A stretch of DNA of 33,965 nucleotides from Flavobacterium macrobrachii (GCF_014486675.1 NZ_JACTAC010000034.1:1-33965); one strand, 5' to 3'; shown: positions 8,086-17,447, numbered from the stretch's first letter. Numbers and translations are program-made. The notes: generated by a model from the letters alone, not told the origin.

Positions 8086-8643
8086 ATAAGTCTTCGATTT
8101 GCTTTCGTTTAATGGTTTTTATATTCTTAAAGTGTGTTGGTGAAAAGCCGGTTACTTTTTTGAATTGATTACTTAAATGTGAAACGCTACTATAGTTTAA
8201 AGAGTAAGCTATTTGGCTTAGGGATAATTCATCATAGATGATCAACTCTTTTACTTTCTCAATTTCAGATTAATGAAGTATTTTTCAATTGTTGTGTTTT
8301 CTACTTCGGAAAAGAGGTTGCTCAAGGTATTATAGTCTTGGTGTAGCTCTTGGAATAGAAACTCGGATAGATTTGTTTTTAAATGATTGTTTTTATTTTG
8401 AACCAAATCAATAATCAATGTTTTAATCTTATCGATTGTTTTACTTTTCCTGTCATCAATCAAATCAAAGCCAACAGCACGAAGATTTTTTAGCAATTCG
8501 TTTTTTTGACTTTCATCAATATCATTTTTCAATTCGACTTCACCCAATTCAACTGCAATAGGATTAATGCCCATATTTTCAAATACAGATTTCACTACCA
8601 TCTTGCAGCGGCTGCAAACCATATTTTTAATGTACAGTTTCAT
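8084..8643 (-). pseudogene. AraC-family regulator with N-terminal HMA-like domain, frameshifted
   Basis: Residues 1-70 of the first reading frame form an HMA-like metal-binding domain with NMVCSRC (C10, C13). A linker helix follows, up to EKYFINLK, where the frame runs into LRK and a stop at 8251. Adding one A in the run near 8263-8265 restores IEKVKELIIYDELSLSQIAY and the rest of an AraC HTH (SSVSHLSNQFKKVTGFSP) through to a TAA at 8084. The restored protein would be 186 residues, a type seen next to copper genes in Bacteroidetes. The lesion fits a one-base deletion (AAAA to AAA). It could be a true loss of the DNA-binding domain, a sequencing error, or ribosomal or polymerase slippage. The truncated 130-residue form would keep the metal domain but lack the HTH. 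Confidence 0.85.
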
Positions 8644-8653
8644 ATGATAATGT

Positions 8654-9898
8654 TTAAATTGATTTAGCGATTTTATCCATTATTGAATGGTCTGAGCCGA
8701 ATTTGCAAATTGCATCACAATTGGCCCTTAATTCTGAAAAAAGGATGTACTTAATATTCATTTTTGAATTTTTTATAACAGGTCTGTTAAGTTGTTGAAT
8801 AACATCTTTTTCGCGATTGTCAGGGATTATGATATAAAAAACTTCATCACCATCAGAAATACTGAAATAAAGGTCGGAAAGGCGTAAAATACCTGAGTAA
8901 ATACTGGTGCTTTTTTCAACTTCAAATGCCCCAATAATATTGTTTGTTCCTTTTTCAAACCATAATACATCTATGAGTTTAATGGTGTTTTGCGTGTCTT
9001 TATCACAGGGCAATTCAGGAAATTTATTTATAGCCATAAAAGAAAAACTTTGACCATTGAAGGCTTTGCTTTTATCATTACTTGCCGGGGTAACATCGAA
9101 TCCTAATGACGCTCCAATTTTCAATAAATGGTATTGCATCTCACTATGCAGATTATCTTCCTTTTTTTCTTCTATAATTTCTTTTTGGCGTTTTACTATG
9201 TTTTTTTCAAATTTATAACGCTCTTCTTCACTCAAATAGTCATCATTTCCTATGAGCATTTTTTGAGTGCCAATTTCAAAACACAAGCCTGCGATTGCAC
9301 CTAAATCATTGGACAGTTCCGATTTGAATTTGGAATTTGTTTCCAGTAATGTCTCTCTAATTTTTAAGTATTCACTCCAGCTTCCGAGTTTTTTTTTGTC
9401 CTTGAACAAGAAATTAAAACCGTTTACAATTGCCGTGTTGAAAGGCGGAAACCAGGTTGGGTGCAAGAAATACAAAATACTGGCAACGGCCGGACCAAGT
9501 CCCTTAATTTTAAGTTCGTCGAGTTTTACAATTTCCCTAAGCACCTGTTCTTCGTTTTTTGCATTAATGCAATTTTCCAAGAATTGGCCAAAAGCAATTT
9601 TATTGGTTTGATTTTCATAGATGTCAGGAATTCGGAGTTTTGGTTTCCAATAAAAAGGATGTGAAACCCCTACAAATACCTGTTTTTGCTCGGCAATACA
9701 ATTGAGCACAAATTCTAAGCTGCTGTTTTTAAAATCATTTGGAAATGATTTGTTTTTTATATCTTCAACAACCTGAATAATGCCTCGACGGATAGTTCTG
9801 AACGCTTTTAACCGTTGGTCATTATCCACAAACCAAGTATTATAAACACTTTCTGAATCGTTTTTGTATTGCTGTATTATTTGATTAAAATTGTTCAT
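8654..9898 (-). CDS. Nuclease-like protein (helix-hairpin-helix plus PD-(D/E)XK-like domain)
   Basis: A 414-residue soluble protein with no export signal, odd among metal genes. The N-terminal half holds a helix-hairpin-helix-like stretch, LKIKGLGPAVASILYFLHP (about residues 128-148), a DNA-binding element in many repair and restriction proteins. A charged, possibly coiled linker (about 225-245) leads to a C-terminal domain with the arrangement expected of a restriction-endonuclease fold: an early acidic helix (HSEMQYHLLKIGASLGFDV), then LIDVLWF near residue 310, and FEVEKSTSIYSGILRLSDL near 328, giving candidate catalytic D...ExK. I recall similar FEVExST proteins annotated as type II restriction-like, but cannot name the family with certainty. 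It is 14 bases from the cusB-like gene and 10 from the regulator, so it looks co-transcribed with copper efflux. Confidence 0.65.
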   Translation of the reverse strand: MNNFNQIIQQYKNDSESVYNTWFVDNDQRLKAFRTIRRGIIQVVEDIKNKSFPNDFKNSSLEFVLNCIAEQKQVFVGVSHPFYWKPKLRIPDIYENQTNKIAFGQFLENCINAKNEEQVLREIVKLDELKIKGLGPAVASILYFLHPTWFPPFNTAIVNGFNFLFKDKKKLGSWSEYLKIRETLLETNSKFKSELSNDLGAIAGLCFEIGTQKMLIGNDDYLSEEERYKFEKNIVKRQKEIIEEKKEDNLHSEMQYHLLKIGASLGFDVTPASNDKSKAFNGQSFSFMAINKFPELPCDKDTQNTIKLIDVLWFEKGTNNIIGAFEVEKSTSIYSGILRLSDLYFSISDGDEVFYIIIPDNREKDVIQQLNRPVIKNSKMNIKYILFSELRANCDAICKFGSDHSIMDKIAKSI

Positions 9899-9912
9899 CC
9901 TTACTGTTTAAA

Positions 9913-11160
9913 TTACATTTTCATGCCTTCCATCGGGTCGCTGCCTTTGCGGAATTTATATTCGCTATTGATGGCATAGGCTCCTGTTATCACTACTTTT
10001 TGATCATTGGCAATTTTTGTTTTGATTTCTATCAGTCCATTGGTTTCAATTCCTGTTTCTACCATTAGATTTTCATAAACTCCCGGTTTTTTTTCTACCC
10101 AGATGTAGGATGCGTTTTGTTCTCTAATTACTGCATCGGTAGGAATGTAGATTCCTTTACCGCCGGAAATCATCAATTTTGCAATGGCCTGCATTCCCGG
10201 TTTTAAGATTAGATTTTGATTTGGGACTTCAAATCGAATCAATAGTAAACGGGTTTCCGGGTTTATTTCAGGATTGATAAATGAGACTTTAGCACTTATA
10301 GATTTATCGGGAAAATCGGCAAAAGTTATGGTAGCATTTTGACCTATTTTAAGACTATTGAAATAGTTGATATTTACTTGTGTTTCGAGCCAAAGTTTAC
10401 TTAAATCGGTTACTTTAATTATTGGAGTTCCTTCCATGACATAACTCCCTTCAACGGCAGTTATTTCAGAAATTGTACCACCGACAGTGCTGTAAAATGT
10501 GGTATAGGGCGAAACATCTTTGTTGCTTTTTATATTCTCAATTTGAGTGTTGGACAAACCATAGAAGAGAAGCTTTTGTTTGGCCGCATTCATTATGTTT
10601 TTTGCATTTTTTCCAAAATCACCGGGCATCTCCAATTGTTTAAAGGCAGTATAATAGTCTTGTTTTGCTATTGCAATATCTTCACTGTACAATTGATATA
10701 TTGGCTTGTTCTTGGATAGGTAATCACCCGTAGATTTGAAATACAATTTTTCAATTCTGCCCATTGCTTTTGAAGAAAAGGTTTTAGATTTTTCTTGATT
10801 GAATGTTAAAACACCTGTGTAGTTTTGTTCTAAATTGTTTTGTGTTTGTCCTATAACTTGAGTTGTGATATTACCAAGTTGAATTTGTTGTTTACTTAAA
10901 CTTATTTGGTTAACCTCACTATCATCCTGTTTTATGGGTGTTAACTCCATGTGGCAAATAGGACACTTGCCGGGTTTATCTTCTTTTACTTGAGGATCCA
11001 TAGAACATGTATAAAAAGTAGTTTCTTTATTTTTATCATGTTGAGAGTGGTCTTCTTTTTTATTCTCATGCTGAGAATGGTCTTCTTTTTTAGAAGAATT
11101 ACAAGCTGTAAATATTAGGGAAAGCAATAAAAAGATGCCTATTTGATTTAAATTTTTCAT
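9913..11160 (-). CDS. cusB: RND efflux periplasmic adaptor, lipoprotein (CusB-like 1)
   Basis: A 415-residue membrane-fusion protein that should bridge the CusA-type pump and the outer-membrane channel. The lipobox LIFTAC puts the lipid-bearing cysteine at residue 20. Two EDHSQH repeats and a heavy-metal-binding motif (YTCSMDPQ...CPICHMEL, about 50-73) come before the barrel-sandwich and hairpin domains; note His in place of the usual Gly after the second CxxC. The end, DPMEGMKM, is methionine-rich. Two bases separate it from the second adaptor. Copper as substrate is inferred from the CPxC and methionine motifs and from the neighbouring CusA-type pump. Confidence 0.88.
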   Translation of the reverse strand: MKNLNQIGIFLLLSLIFTACNSSKKEDHSQHENKKEDHSQHDKNKETTFYTCSMDPQVKEDKPGKCPICHMELTPIKQDDSEVNQISLSKQQIQLGNITTQVIGQTQNNLEQNYTGVLTFNQEKSKTFSSKAMGRIEKLYFKSTGDYLSKNKPIYQLYSEDIAIAKQDYYTAFKQLEMPGDFGKNAKNIMNAAKQKLLFYGLSNTQIENIKSNKDVSPYTTFYSTVGGTISEITAVEGSYVMEGTPIIKVTDLSKLWLETQVNINYFNSLKIGQNATITFADFPDKSISAKVSFINPEINPETRLLLIRFEVPNQNLILKPGMQAIAKLMISGGKGIYIPTDAVIREQNASYIWVEKKPGVYENLMVETGIETNGLIEIKTKIANDQKVVITGAYAINSEYKFRKGSDPMEGMKM

Positions 11161-11162
11161 AC

Positions 11163-12410
11163 TTACTCCGTTTTAATAAAGCTTTCGCTATCGATTAAAT
11201 ATTGTGCATTTTTTGCAATAGTATCACTAACAGAAATACCTTTAATGATTTGAATATAACCGTTCAGTTCAAACCCTGTTTTTACCGGTGTTGCTTTAAA
11301 ACCATTGTGAGATTTAACAAAAACAATTTTTTTATTACCTGTACTTACCAATGCGTTTTTTTGTATCCAAAGACCGCTAATTGACCGTGTTTTTATAATA
11401 CCTTGCAATCTCAAACCTATCGGCAATTTGAGTGTATTGTTGTTTAAATAAACCCTAATTCTATTGGTTTTGTCGGTAGCATTAAATTGTGTTTCAATAA
11501 AATTTATTTTCGCTTCTATTGATTCTTCAGCATTGAGTTCAGAAGTTATTTTAATGGCTTGATTGACTTCAATAAAACTGCTGCTTTCCTGAGTAATGTT
11601 GAATACTCCCCAAACTTTATCAGTATTTACTAATTTAAACACAACTTCTCCTTTTTTGACATAGTTTCCTTCTTTTAACTCAAGTTTTTCAGTACTGTTA
11701 TTCATACTTTGCATTGCAGAATTTGATGGAGTAACCATTGTTTCTGACCCTATGACAATTCCATTAGAAGGACTGTAAATGGCTATTTTAGGATTGGCTT
11801 TTTTTGAATTAGCTAAAGCACTTATTTGATTTTGAGTCATACCGTAAAGCAACAACTTTTGTTTTGATGCCTCAATAATTGAGCTGTTATCAATATCATT
11901 TGAAAGTAAATAAATAAAGTTTTCTTGCTCAGTTAAAAGTTCAGGGCTATATAAATCAAATAATTTTTGTCCTTTATTAATTCGTTGGTATTTAAAATTC
12001 ACATATATTTTTTCAATTCGGCCACTTATTTTTGCTGCAATATTTACCGCTGAATTTGGGTCATAAGCGACAGTGCCAGGAAGATTGATTTCACCACTTA
12101 AAGTTGAATCTATTGCTGTTATAGTTTGAAATTTACCCACTACAAAGTTATCTGTTGGCTTGATGACATTTTCAATATTATAATCTTCAATAGCATGATT
12201 GTCAATTACTTTTTTTACTAAAGTCATTCCGCAAATAGGGCAGTTTCCAGGTTTATCTCTAATAATTTGCGGATGCATTGAACAGGTATAGACAACGTTT
12301 TGATGAGAGCTTGCGTCATGTACTTCAGGTTTTATGACATAGAAATAAATAGCAGAACCGATTATTGCTATTATACCTAGAATCAAACCATATTTTATAT
12401 ACTTATTCAT
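11163..12410 (-). CDS. RND efflux periplasmic adaptor, membrane-anchored (CusB-like 2)
   Basis: A second adaptor of 415 residues, different from its neighbour in sequence and in anchoring. It has an N-terminal membrane helix (about residues 7-24) instead of a lipobox, then a heavy-metal-binding motif YTCSMHPQ...CPICGMTLV (41-65). The remainder has the usual adaptor layout: GRIEKIYVNF for the lipoyl-like half, a hairpin, and VWGVFNITQ in the barrel. Two adaptors in one pump may reflect a mixed hexamer, which would resemble other pumps with paired adaptors, but this is inference. It is spaced two bases from both neighbours, so translation is probably coupled. Confidence 0.87.
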   Translation of the reverse strand: MNKYIKYGLILGIIAIIGSAIYFYVIKPEVHDASSHQNVVYTCSMHPQIIRDKPGNCPICGMTLVKKVIDNHAIEDYNIENVIKPTDNFVVGKFQTITAIDSTLSGEINLPGTVAYDPNSAVNIAAKISGRIEKIYVNFKYQRINKGQKLFDLYSPELLTEQENFIYLLSNDIDNSSIIEASKQKLLLYGMTQNQISALANSKKANPKIAIYSPSNGIVIGSETMVTPSNSAMQSMNNSTEKLELKEGNYVKKGEVVFKLVNTDKVWGVFNITQESSSFIEVNQAIKITSELNAEESIEAKINFIETQFNATDKTNRIRVYLNNNTLKLPIGLRLQGIIKTRSISGLWIQKNALVSTGNKKIVFVKSHNGFKATPVKTGFELNGYIQIIKGISVSDTIAKNAQYLIDSESFIKTE

Positions 12411-12412
12411 AG

Positions 12413-13666
12413 TTACTTAATTTCGAGTTGTTTTTCGATTTCGACCTGAGTGTTTAGTATGGACTGCAATTTGTCGAGAGCGTCCATTTGGGCCATGTTC
12501 AAAGCTTCCCATGCGTCTAAGACAATGAACAAATCACCAGTGTTATTTTGCCAAGCCAAAACGGCGGTATCATAATTTTTGCGCAATGAAGGGATGATGC
12601 TTTTTTCGGAGATATTGTATTGTTTATTGAGGTTAGAAAGCTCTGTATTCATGCCCGAAATCATTCCAACTGTTTCATTTAAAATCATTTGTTTTTGCCA
12701 ATTGAGACTTTCATTTTTAATTTGAAAGCTACTGATATTGGCTTTGTTCATTTTTGTTGACCAAGGCATGGGGATAGTCATCATGCCCATTAGTGAGAAT
12801 TGCTGTGGCTGTTGTCCAAAAGCAAACATGTGGTCATATTTAACTCCAAATTCGGGTAGAAATTTTGATTTTTCTGCATCAATTTTCAGTTGGTTTACTT
12901 CCATGGTTCTTTTGATGGCATTTATATCACTTCTGTTTTTGGAAATTGATGAGGTGTCCAATAGTTGTGAATTGTATTCCTTTAGTTCGAATGCTTCTTC
13001 AATTTCAAACACCATATTTTTATCTCTTGACATTAGAGTGTTGAGCATAATTCTTTTTTGTGAAATATCATTCTGAAGCATTATAATCATACTTTCTAAC
13101 TCATTATATTGAGATTTTGCTTTATAATAAGTGGGGAGTTTATCCATATTGTACTGGTATCTTATTTCCATGCTTTTTATCATGTATTTTAAGAGTAGTA
13201 AGTTATCATTGGCCACTTTGACTTTTTTGTTTAGTACAAGCCATTGATAATAATTTGTCTTGGCTATAGCATAAAGCTGATTTAAAGTGTAATTTTTGTT
13301 TTCTTTTTCAACAGATGACATTGCGTTCATATACTTGTATTCGGCATTTTGTTTTTTTGAATTGGGAATCATTTGTGAGACTCCAATCATATAACTGCCC
13401 ATGCCAGGACTCATATCATCTGCTTTCCACATTTTGGTATTGTAGGGCGTCATAAAAAAACCGGTTTCTACTTGAGGTGCCATCCAGCTTTTAGCCCCTT
13501 TTGCAGCAGCATCCATACTTTGGATATCGGCATCATACATTTTTAGCTGCGGATTATCGGTTTTGATTGTGCTCAAGATATTATCCAGTGAAACAATCTG
13601 TGCATTAGCAATTGTAAAGCTTAAAATCAAAAAGCTTATAACGATATAATATTTATTCTTTAACAT
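12413..13666 (-). CDS. TolC-family outer-membrane channel (CusC-like)
   Basis: A 417-residue outer-membrane efflux protein. A signal peptide covers about residues 1-22 (ending IANAQ). Long amphipathic helices with heptad character make up most of the rest (for example KTNYYQWLVLNKKVKVANDN and the repeat of this pattern in the second half), as expected for the two-fold TolC repeat. The segment before the first helix is rich in Met (KMWKADDMSPGMGSYM). Its start overlaps the end of the CusA C-terminal ORF by 14 bases. It should form the outer exit of the copper RND complex. Confidence 0.88.
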   Translation of the reverse strand: MLKNKYYIVISFLILSFTIANAQIVSLDNILSTIKTDNPQLKMYDADIQSMDAAAKGAKSWMAPQVETGFFMTPYNTKMWKADDMSPGMGSYMIGVSQMIPNSKKQNAEYKYMNAMSSVEKENKNYTLNQLYAIAKTNYYQWLVLNKKVKVANDNLLLLKYMIKSMEIRYQYNMDKLPTYYKAKSQYNELESMIIMLQNDISQKRIMLNTLMSRDKNMVFEIEEAFELKEYNSQLLDTSSISKNRSDINAIKRTMEVNQLKIDAEKSKFLPEFGVKYDHMFAFGQQPQQFSLMGMMTIPMPWSTKMNKANISSFQIKNESLNWQKQMILNETVGMISGMNTELSNLNKQYNISEKSIIPSLRKNYDTAVLAWQNNTGDLFIVLDAWEALNMAQMDALDKLQSILNTQVEIEKQLEIK

Positions 13667-15593
13667 CTATAAGTTCTATTTTGCCTTTAGTTTTTAATTC
13701 GTGAAGTTTCACCATTTCAAAAACAATAGGAGTTACTAATAATACATAAATTGTAGAAGTAATTGTCCCACCAATAAGAGGAACTGTGATAGGTAACATT
13801 ACATCGGCACCTGTACCTGTTGCCCAAAGTATCGGAATAAGACCAAATAAAGAAACAGAAACCGTCATTAGTTTTGGTCGCAACCTTTTGGCTGATCCAT
13901 CAATAATATATTGTCTCAATATTTCTTCGGTGATAACCTCTTTGCTATTTCCGTATTTCTCAACCATTTTGTTCATAGATTCATTCAAATAAATGGTCAT
14001 TAACATTGCTGTCTCTATAGCCATTCCAAACAATGCAATAAAACCTACAGCCACTGCTACTGACAAATTGATTCCGTAGAAATAGACCATAAAAACACCA
14101 CCGATTAAAGCAAAAGGCACTGTTATCATTGTAATGAGGGATTCTTTCATGGAGTGGTAAGTAAAATATAAAATAAGGAAGATAATTATCACCACAATTG
14201 GTAGTATCATGCTTAGCGTTTTATTGGCTCTCAACTGATTTTCCCACTGGCCACTCCATTCAATGTAATATCCTTTTGGCATTTTAGACATCATTGAATT
14301 TAATTTTTTCTGAGCTTCTTTCACAGTACTACCTAAATCTCGATCACGTACATTAAACAGCACACTTCCCCGAAGCATGGCATTTTCGCTATTTATCATA
14401 GGCGGCCCATCGCTTATTTTTACCTCTGCAATGGTTTCTAACGGAATTGGGCCATATTGCATCGTTTGGACTTGCAATTTTTTCAGTGCATCAATACTGT
14501 TTCTATATTCTTGTGCATATCTTGCATTTACAGAGAAGCGTTGTCGTCCTTCAATTGTAGTTGTCAGTTTCATTCCTCCGATAGCTGCTTCAACAACTGC
14601 ATTAATATCGTCAATTGAAAGGCCGTATCTGCCCAAAAGCTCCCTCTTTGGCTCAATGTCAATGTACCTTCCACCAGTTATTGGCTCTGCATATAAATCT
14701 TTTACACCCGAAGTACCTTCGAGTGCTTTTTTGATTTTTTGAGATAGTGCATTAATAGTATCTAAACTTTCTCCGTAAACCTTAATCCCAACATCGGTTC
14801 GGATACCGGTAGAAAGCATGTTTATTCTGTTAATGATAGGTTGTGTAAAGCCGTTGGTTACTCCAGGAATTTGAAGTTTATTGTTTATTTCGGTAATGAT
14901 GTCATTCTTCGTTTTTCCTTCTCTCCATTCACTTTGAGGTTTTAATAAAATGATGGTTTCAATCATGCTGATAGGGCTGTTATCTGTAGCTGTATTTGCT
15001 CTACCGGCTTTTCCTAACACATGGTCTACTTCGGGAATTGATTTTATTAGTTTGTCTTGAACCTGCAATATTCTTTTTACTTCCGAGTTTGAAACATCGG
15101 GCAAGGTAACCGGCATGAAAAGTACTGAACCTTCATCCAATGGTGGCATAAACTCGGAACCTAAACGAGTAAACATGACTAAACCGATTAGTAAAGCTAC
15201 TACATTAATTCCTAAAACCGTTTTCCTCCATTTCAAACAAAAAACCAAAATAGGAGTGTATACACTTTCCAGTTTTTTATTGATTGGGTTTTTATTCTCA
15301 GGACGAAGTTTACCTTTTAATAAAAAGCTTATAAGCACCGGTGTGAGTGTAATGGCTAAAAAAGCATCAACGATTAGAATGAATGATTTTGTCCAAGCCA
15401 AGGGACTAAATAATTTTCCTTCCATACCTGTGAGTAAAAAAACCGGTAGAAAAGACGCAATTACGATCAGTGTTGAGTAAAAAACACCCGGTCCTACTAA
15501 CTTTGATGATTTTTCAATTAGTTGAAGTTTTTCATCAGAGGATAAAGGGTCGTGTTCCTTTTTAAATAAATTTTTAATTTTTTCTATCATCAT
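13653..15593 (-). CDS. cusA: CusA-type RND pump, C-terminal part of a split gene
   Basis: 646 residues corresponding to CusA from the loop after TM4 to the end. TM5 begins in KLVGPGVFYSTLIVIASFLP. The three methionines that carry Cu(I)/Ag(I) through CusA are kept: M210 (ISMIET), M259 (INMLSTG) and M341 (IGGMKLTT), matching E. coli M573, M623 and M672. The last part carries the late membrane helices. It begins with ATG-ATG eight bases after the start of the stop codon of the N-terminal half and in the same frame (TAA ATT GGT ATG), so one codon change would give a single protein of about 1,075 residues, the normal length. As it stands it could be made only by reinitiation or readthrough. Confidence 0.9.
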   Translation of the reverse strand: MMIEKIKNLFKKEHDPLSSDEKLQLIEKSSKLVGPGVFYSTLIVIASFLPVFLLTGMEGKLFSPLAWTKSFILIVDAFLAITLTPVLISFLLKGKLRPENKNPINKKLESVYTPILVFCLKWRKTVLGINVVALLIGLVMFTRLGSEFMPPLDEGSVLFMPVTLPDVSNSEVKRILQVQDKLIKSIPEVDHVLGKAGRANTATDNSPISMIETIILLKPQSEWREGKTKNDIITEINNKLQIPGVTNGFTQPIINRINMLSTGIRTDVGIKVYGESLDTINALSQKIKKALEGTSGVKDLYAEPITGGRYIDIEPKRELLGRYGLSIDDINAVVEAAIGGMKLTTTIEGRQRFSVNARYAQEYRNSIDALKKLQVQTMQYGPIPLETIAEVKISDGPPMINSENAMLRGSVLFNVRDRDLGSTVKEAQKKLNSMMSKMPKGYYIEWSGQWENQLRANKTLSMILPIVVIIIFLILYFTYHSMKESLITMITVPFALIGGVFMVYFYGINLSVAVAVGFIALFGMAIETAMLMTIYLNESMNKMVEKYGNSKEVITEEILRQYIIDGSAKRLRPKLMTVSVSLFGLIPILWATGTGADVMLPITVPLIGGTITSTIYVLLVTPIVFEMVKLHELKTKGKIELIDVKE

Positions 15594-15599
15594 ACCAAT

Positions 15600-16880
15600 T
15601 TACTTGTTATCAATCATTTCTTCTTGTTTCTCTGAGATTGTCCTGTAGGCGTTTTCAACCATTACAATTCCATCATCCACAACAACTCCAATAGCGAGTG
15701 CAATACCGGTTAATGACATAATATTAGATGAAATACCAAATGCTTCAAGCAATATGAAGCCAATTGCTACGGATATAGGAAGTTGAATTAAGATTATAAG
15801 GGCGCTTCTCCAATGGAACAGAAAAATTAAGATAACGAGTGAAACTGCTATCATTTCTTCTATAAGTGTTCCCTTGACAGATTCAATAGCTTTTTCGATT
15901 AACTCGCTTCTGTCATAGGAAGTTTTAAATTTCACTCCTTCGGGCAATCCTTTTTCAACTTCTTTCATCTTTGCTTTAACCGCTTTGATGACTTTATCAG
16001 CATTTTCGCCGTAACGCATTACCACTATACCGCCTACGACTTCCCCAGTTCCGTTTTGGTCAAAAATTCCAAGGCGTAAATCACCACCCATTTGTACTGA
16101 ACCTATGTCTTTTACCTTCACAGGGATAGAATTGTAATTTTTAATCGAAATATCCTCGACATCTTTACTGTTCTTTATGTAGCCTAAACCTCTAATGATA
16201 TAAGACATATTACTCATTTCAAACTTTCGGCCGCCTACATCATTGTTATTAGCCTTAACATCATTCATTACTTCCATCATACTGACATTATAATACTGCA
16301 TTTTTAGTGGATCTAAAACCAATTGATATTGCTTTTCAAAACCTCCGAATGAAGCAACTTCTGCTACACCGGGAACAGTTTGCAGTGCAAATTTCACATA
16401 CCAATCCTGTAAGGCACGTTGTTCCCCAAGATCCATTCCGTTAGCTTCCAAATGATACCAAAAAATATGGCCAACACCTGTACCATCTGGTCCTAAGGTT
16501 GGAACAACATTTTGTGGAAGTAAACGTTGGGCATAATTTAATCGTTCCAACACACGGGTTCTTGCCCAGTAGGTATCTACATTGTCTTCAAAAATGATAT
16601 AGACAAAGCTCATCCCAAACATGGAGGCTCCCCGTATATTTTTAACTTTTGGTATCCCTTGAAGATTAGAAACCAAAGGATAAGTTACTTGCGCTTCGAT
16701 TACCTGTGGGCTTCTACCCATCCACTCGGTAAATACAATAACCTGATTTTCGGATAAATCAGGGATGGCATCTATAGGATTTTGTCTGACGCTATAGATT
16801 CCCCAAGCAAATAAACAAGCCGAAACCAGTAGCACAATGGCTCTGTTTCTAAGTGAGAATGTAATTAGTTTTTCTACCAT
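15600..16880 (-). CDS. cusA: CusA-type RND pump, N-terminal part of a split gene
   Basis: 426 residues matching the first third of a heavy-metal RND permease: TM1 (about 12-30), the conserved NPIDAIPDLSENQVIVFTEW, the first periplasmic porter subdomains and TM2-TM4. The TM4 motif AIGVVVDDGIVMVENAYR resembles the copper/silver (HME4) pattern with AIGx3D rather than the DFGx3DGA of zinc pumps. The ORF stops at TAA (15600-15602) just after EEMIDNK, in the cytoplasmic loop between TM4 and TM5. The reading frame continues into the C-terminal part. The fold cannot pump by itself; it would need the second half. The TAA may come from a single change of CAA, GAA or AAA. Confidence 0.9.
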   Translation of the reverse strand: MVEKLITFSLRNRAIVLLVSACLFAWGIYSVRQNPIDAIPDLSENQVIVFTEWMGRSPQVIEAQVTYPLVSNLQGIPKVKNIRGASMFGMSFVYIIFEDNVDTYWARTRVLERLNYAQRLLPQNVVPTLGPDGTGVGHIFWYHLEANGMDLGEQRALQDWYVKFALQTVPGVAEVASFGGFEKQYQLVLDPLKMQYYNVSMMEVMNDVKANNNDVGGRKFEMSNMSYIIRGLGYIKNSKDVEDISIKNYNSIPVKVKDIGSVQMGGDLRLGIFDQNGTGEVVGGIVVMRYGENADKVIKAVKAKMKEVEKGLPEGVKFKTSYDRSELIEKAIESVKGTLIEEMIAVSLVILIFLFHWRSALIILIQLPISVAIGFILLEAFGISSNIMSLTGIALAIGVVVDDGIVMVENAYRTISEKQEEMIDNK

Positions 16881-16936
16881 TTTTTGCCTTTTTCTTTCTT
16901 TAAAATAAAGTTAATCAATTCATTTCTTTTATATTA

Positions 16937-16948
16937 TGATATATATCA
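16937..16948. promoter_or_regulatory. Palindrome upstream of the CusA-type pump, Crp/Fnr-like
   Basis: tgatatatatca is a perfect 12-bp palindrome 57 bases before the cusA-like ATG, within the 92-base gap after the haem-binding gene. It contains the TGAT-N4-ATCA core of Fnr-type sites. In AT-rich DNA such a word can arise by chance. An imperfect -7 box, TAACTTTA, lies at 16906-16913 on the minus strand. Confidence 0.25.
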
Positions 16949-16972
16949 CATATTCAAAAGATAACAGCGTTC

Positions 16973-17446
16973 TTAATCTTCCGATAAACTGTTGCTTTCA
17001 TTTATTGAATTAATCCAGGTAATTATTTCTTGTTTCTGGGTTTCATTAAGTACTGCATTGTGATGTAATATTGTATAGGAGCTCAAAGGCATCTCACCTG
17101 ATTTAATTTGCTTACTTATCGCTTCTAATTTGCTTTGCTGCTTTCGATTGGAATAACTGCCAAACTCGTTAAAGTTTAATTCTTCTTTCCCCTCCTTAAT
17201 ATGTGACTCTACAAACATTCTGGCGGGTTGAACGTAATCATACCACAAGTACTCGGTGTTATTGCTGTGGCAATCGTAACAAGATGTCTTGATTAGTTTT
17301 GAAATATTGCTTGGCGCATTGGTTGTAATAAGAAAATCATTTGTATAATCCTGCCCCGGATTTTGATTCAGAGCAGGCTGATAGAATTGTATTGCTATCA
17401 ATACCAAAAAAAGAGCAATGCCTACTTTTTTTAATTTCCTTTTCAT
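16973..17446 (-). CDS. Haem-binding domain protein (CxxCH)
   Basis: A 157-residue protein with one N-terminal membrane helix or uncleaved signal (about residues 7-23) and a single cytochrome c-type motif, CYDCH (C56, C59, H60). The surrounding SCYDCHSNNT, the downstream YVQPARMFVESHI and the final helix NETQKQEIITWI match the small haem-binding domain family (Pfam Haem_bd) common in Bacteroidetes. It should be anchored at the periplasmic face and may carry electrons or sense redox state. It starts one base after the DUF3347 gene ends, so the two are probably translated together. A role in copper redox is inference. Confidence 0.83.
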   Translation of the reverse strand: MKRKLKKVGIALFLVLIAIQFYQPALNQNPGQDYTNDFLITTNAPSNISKLIKTSCYDCHSNNTEYLWYDYVQPARMFVESHIKEGKEELNFNEFGSYSNRKQQSKLEAISKQIKSGEMPLSSYTILHHNAVLNETQKQEIITWINSINESNSLSED

Positions 17447-17447
17447 T

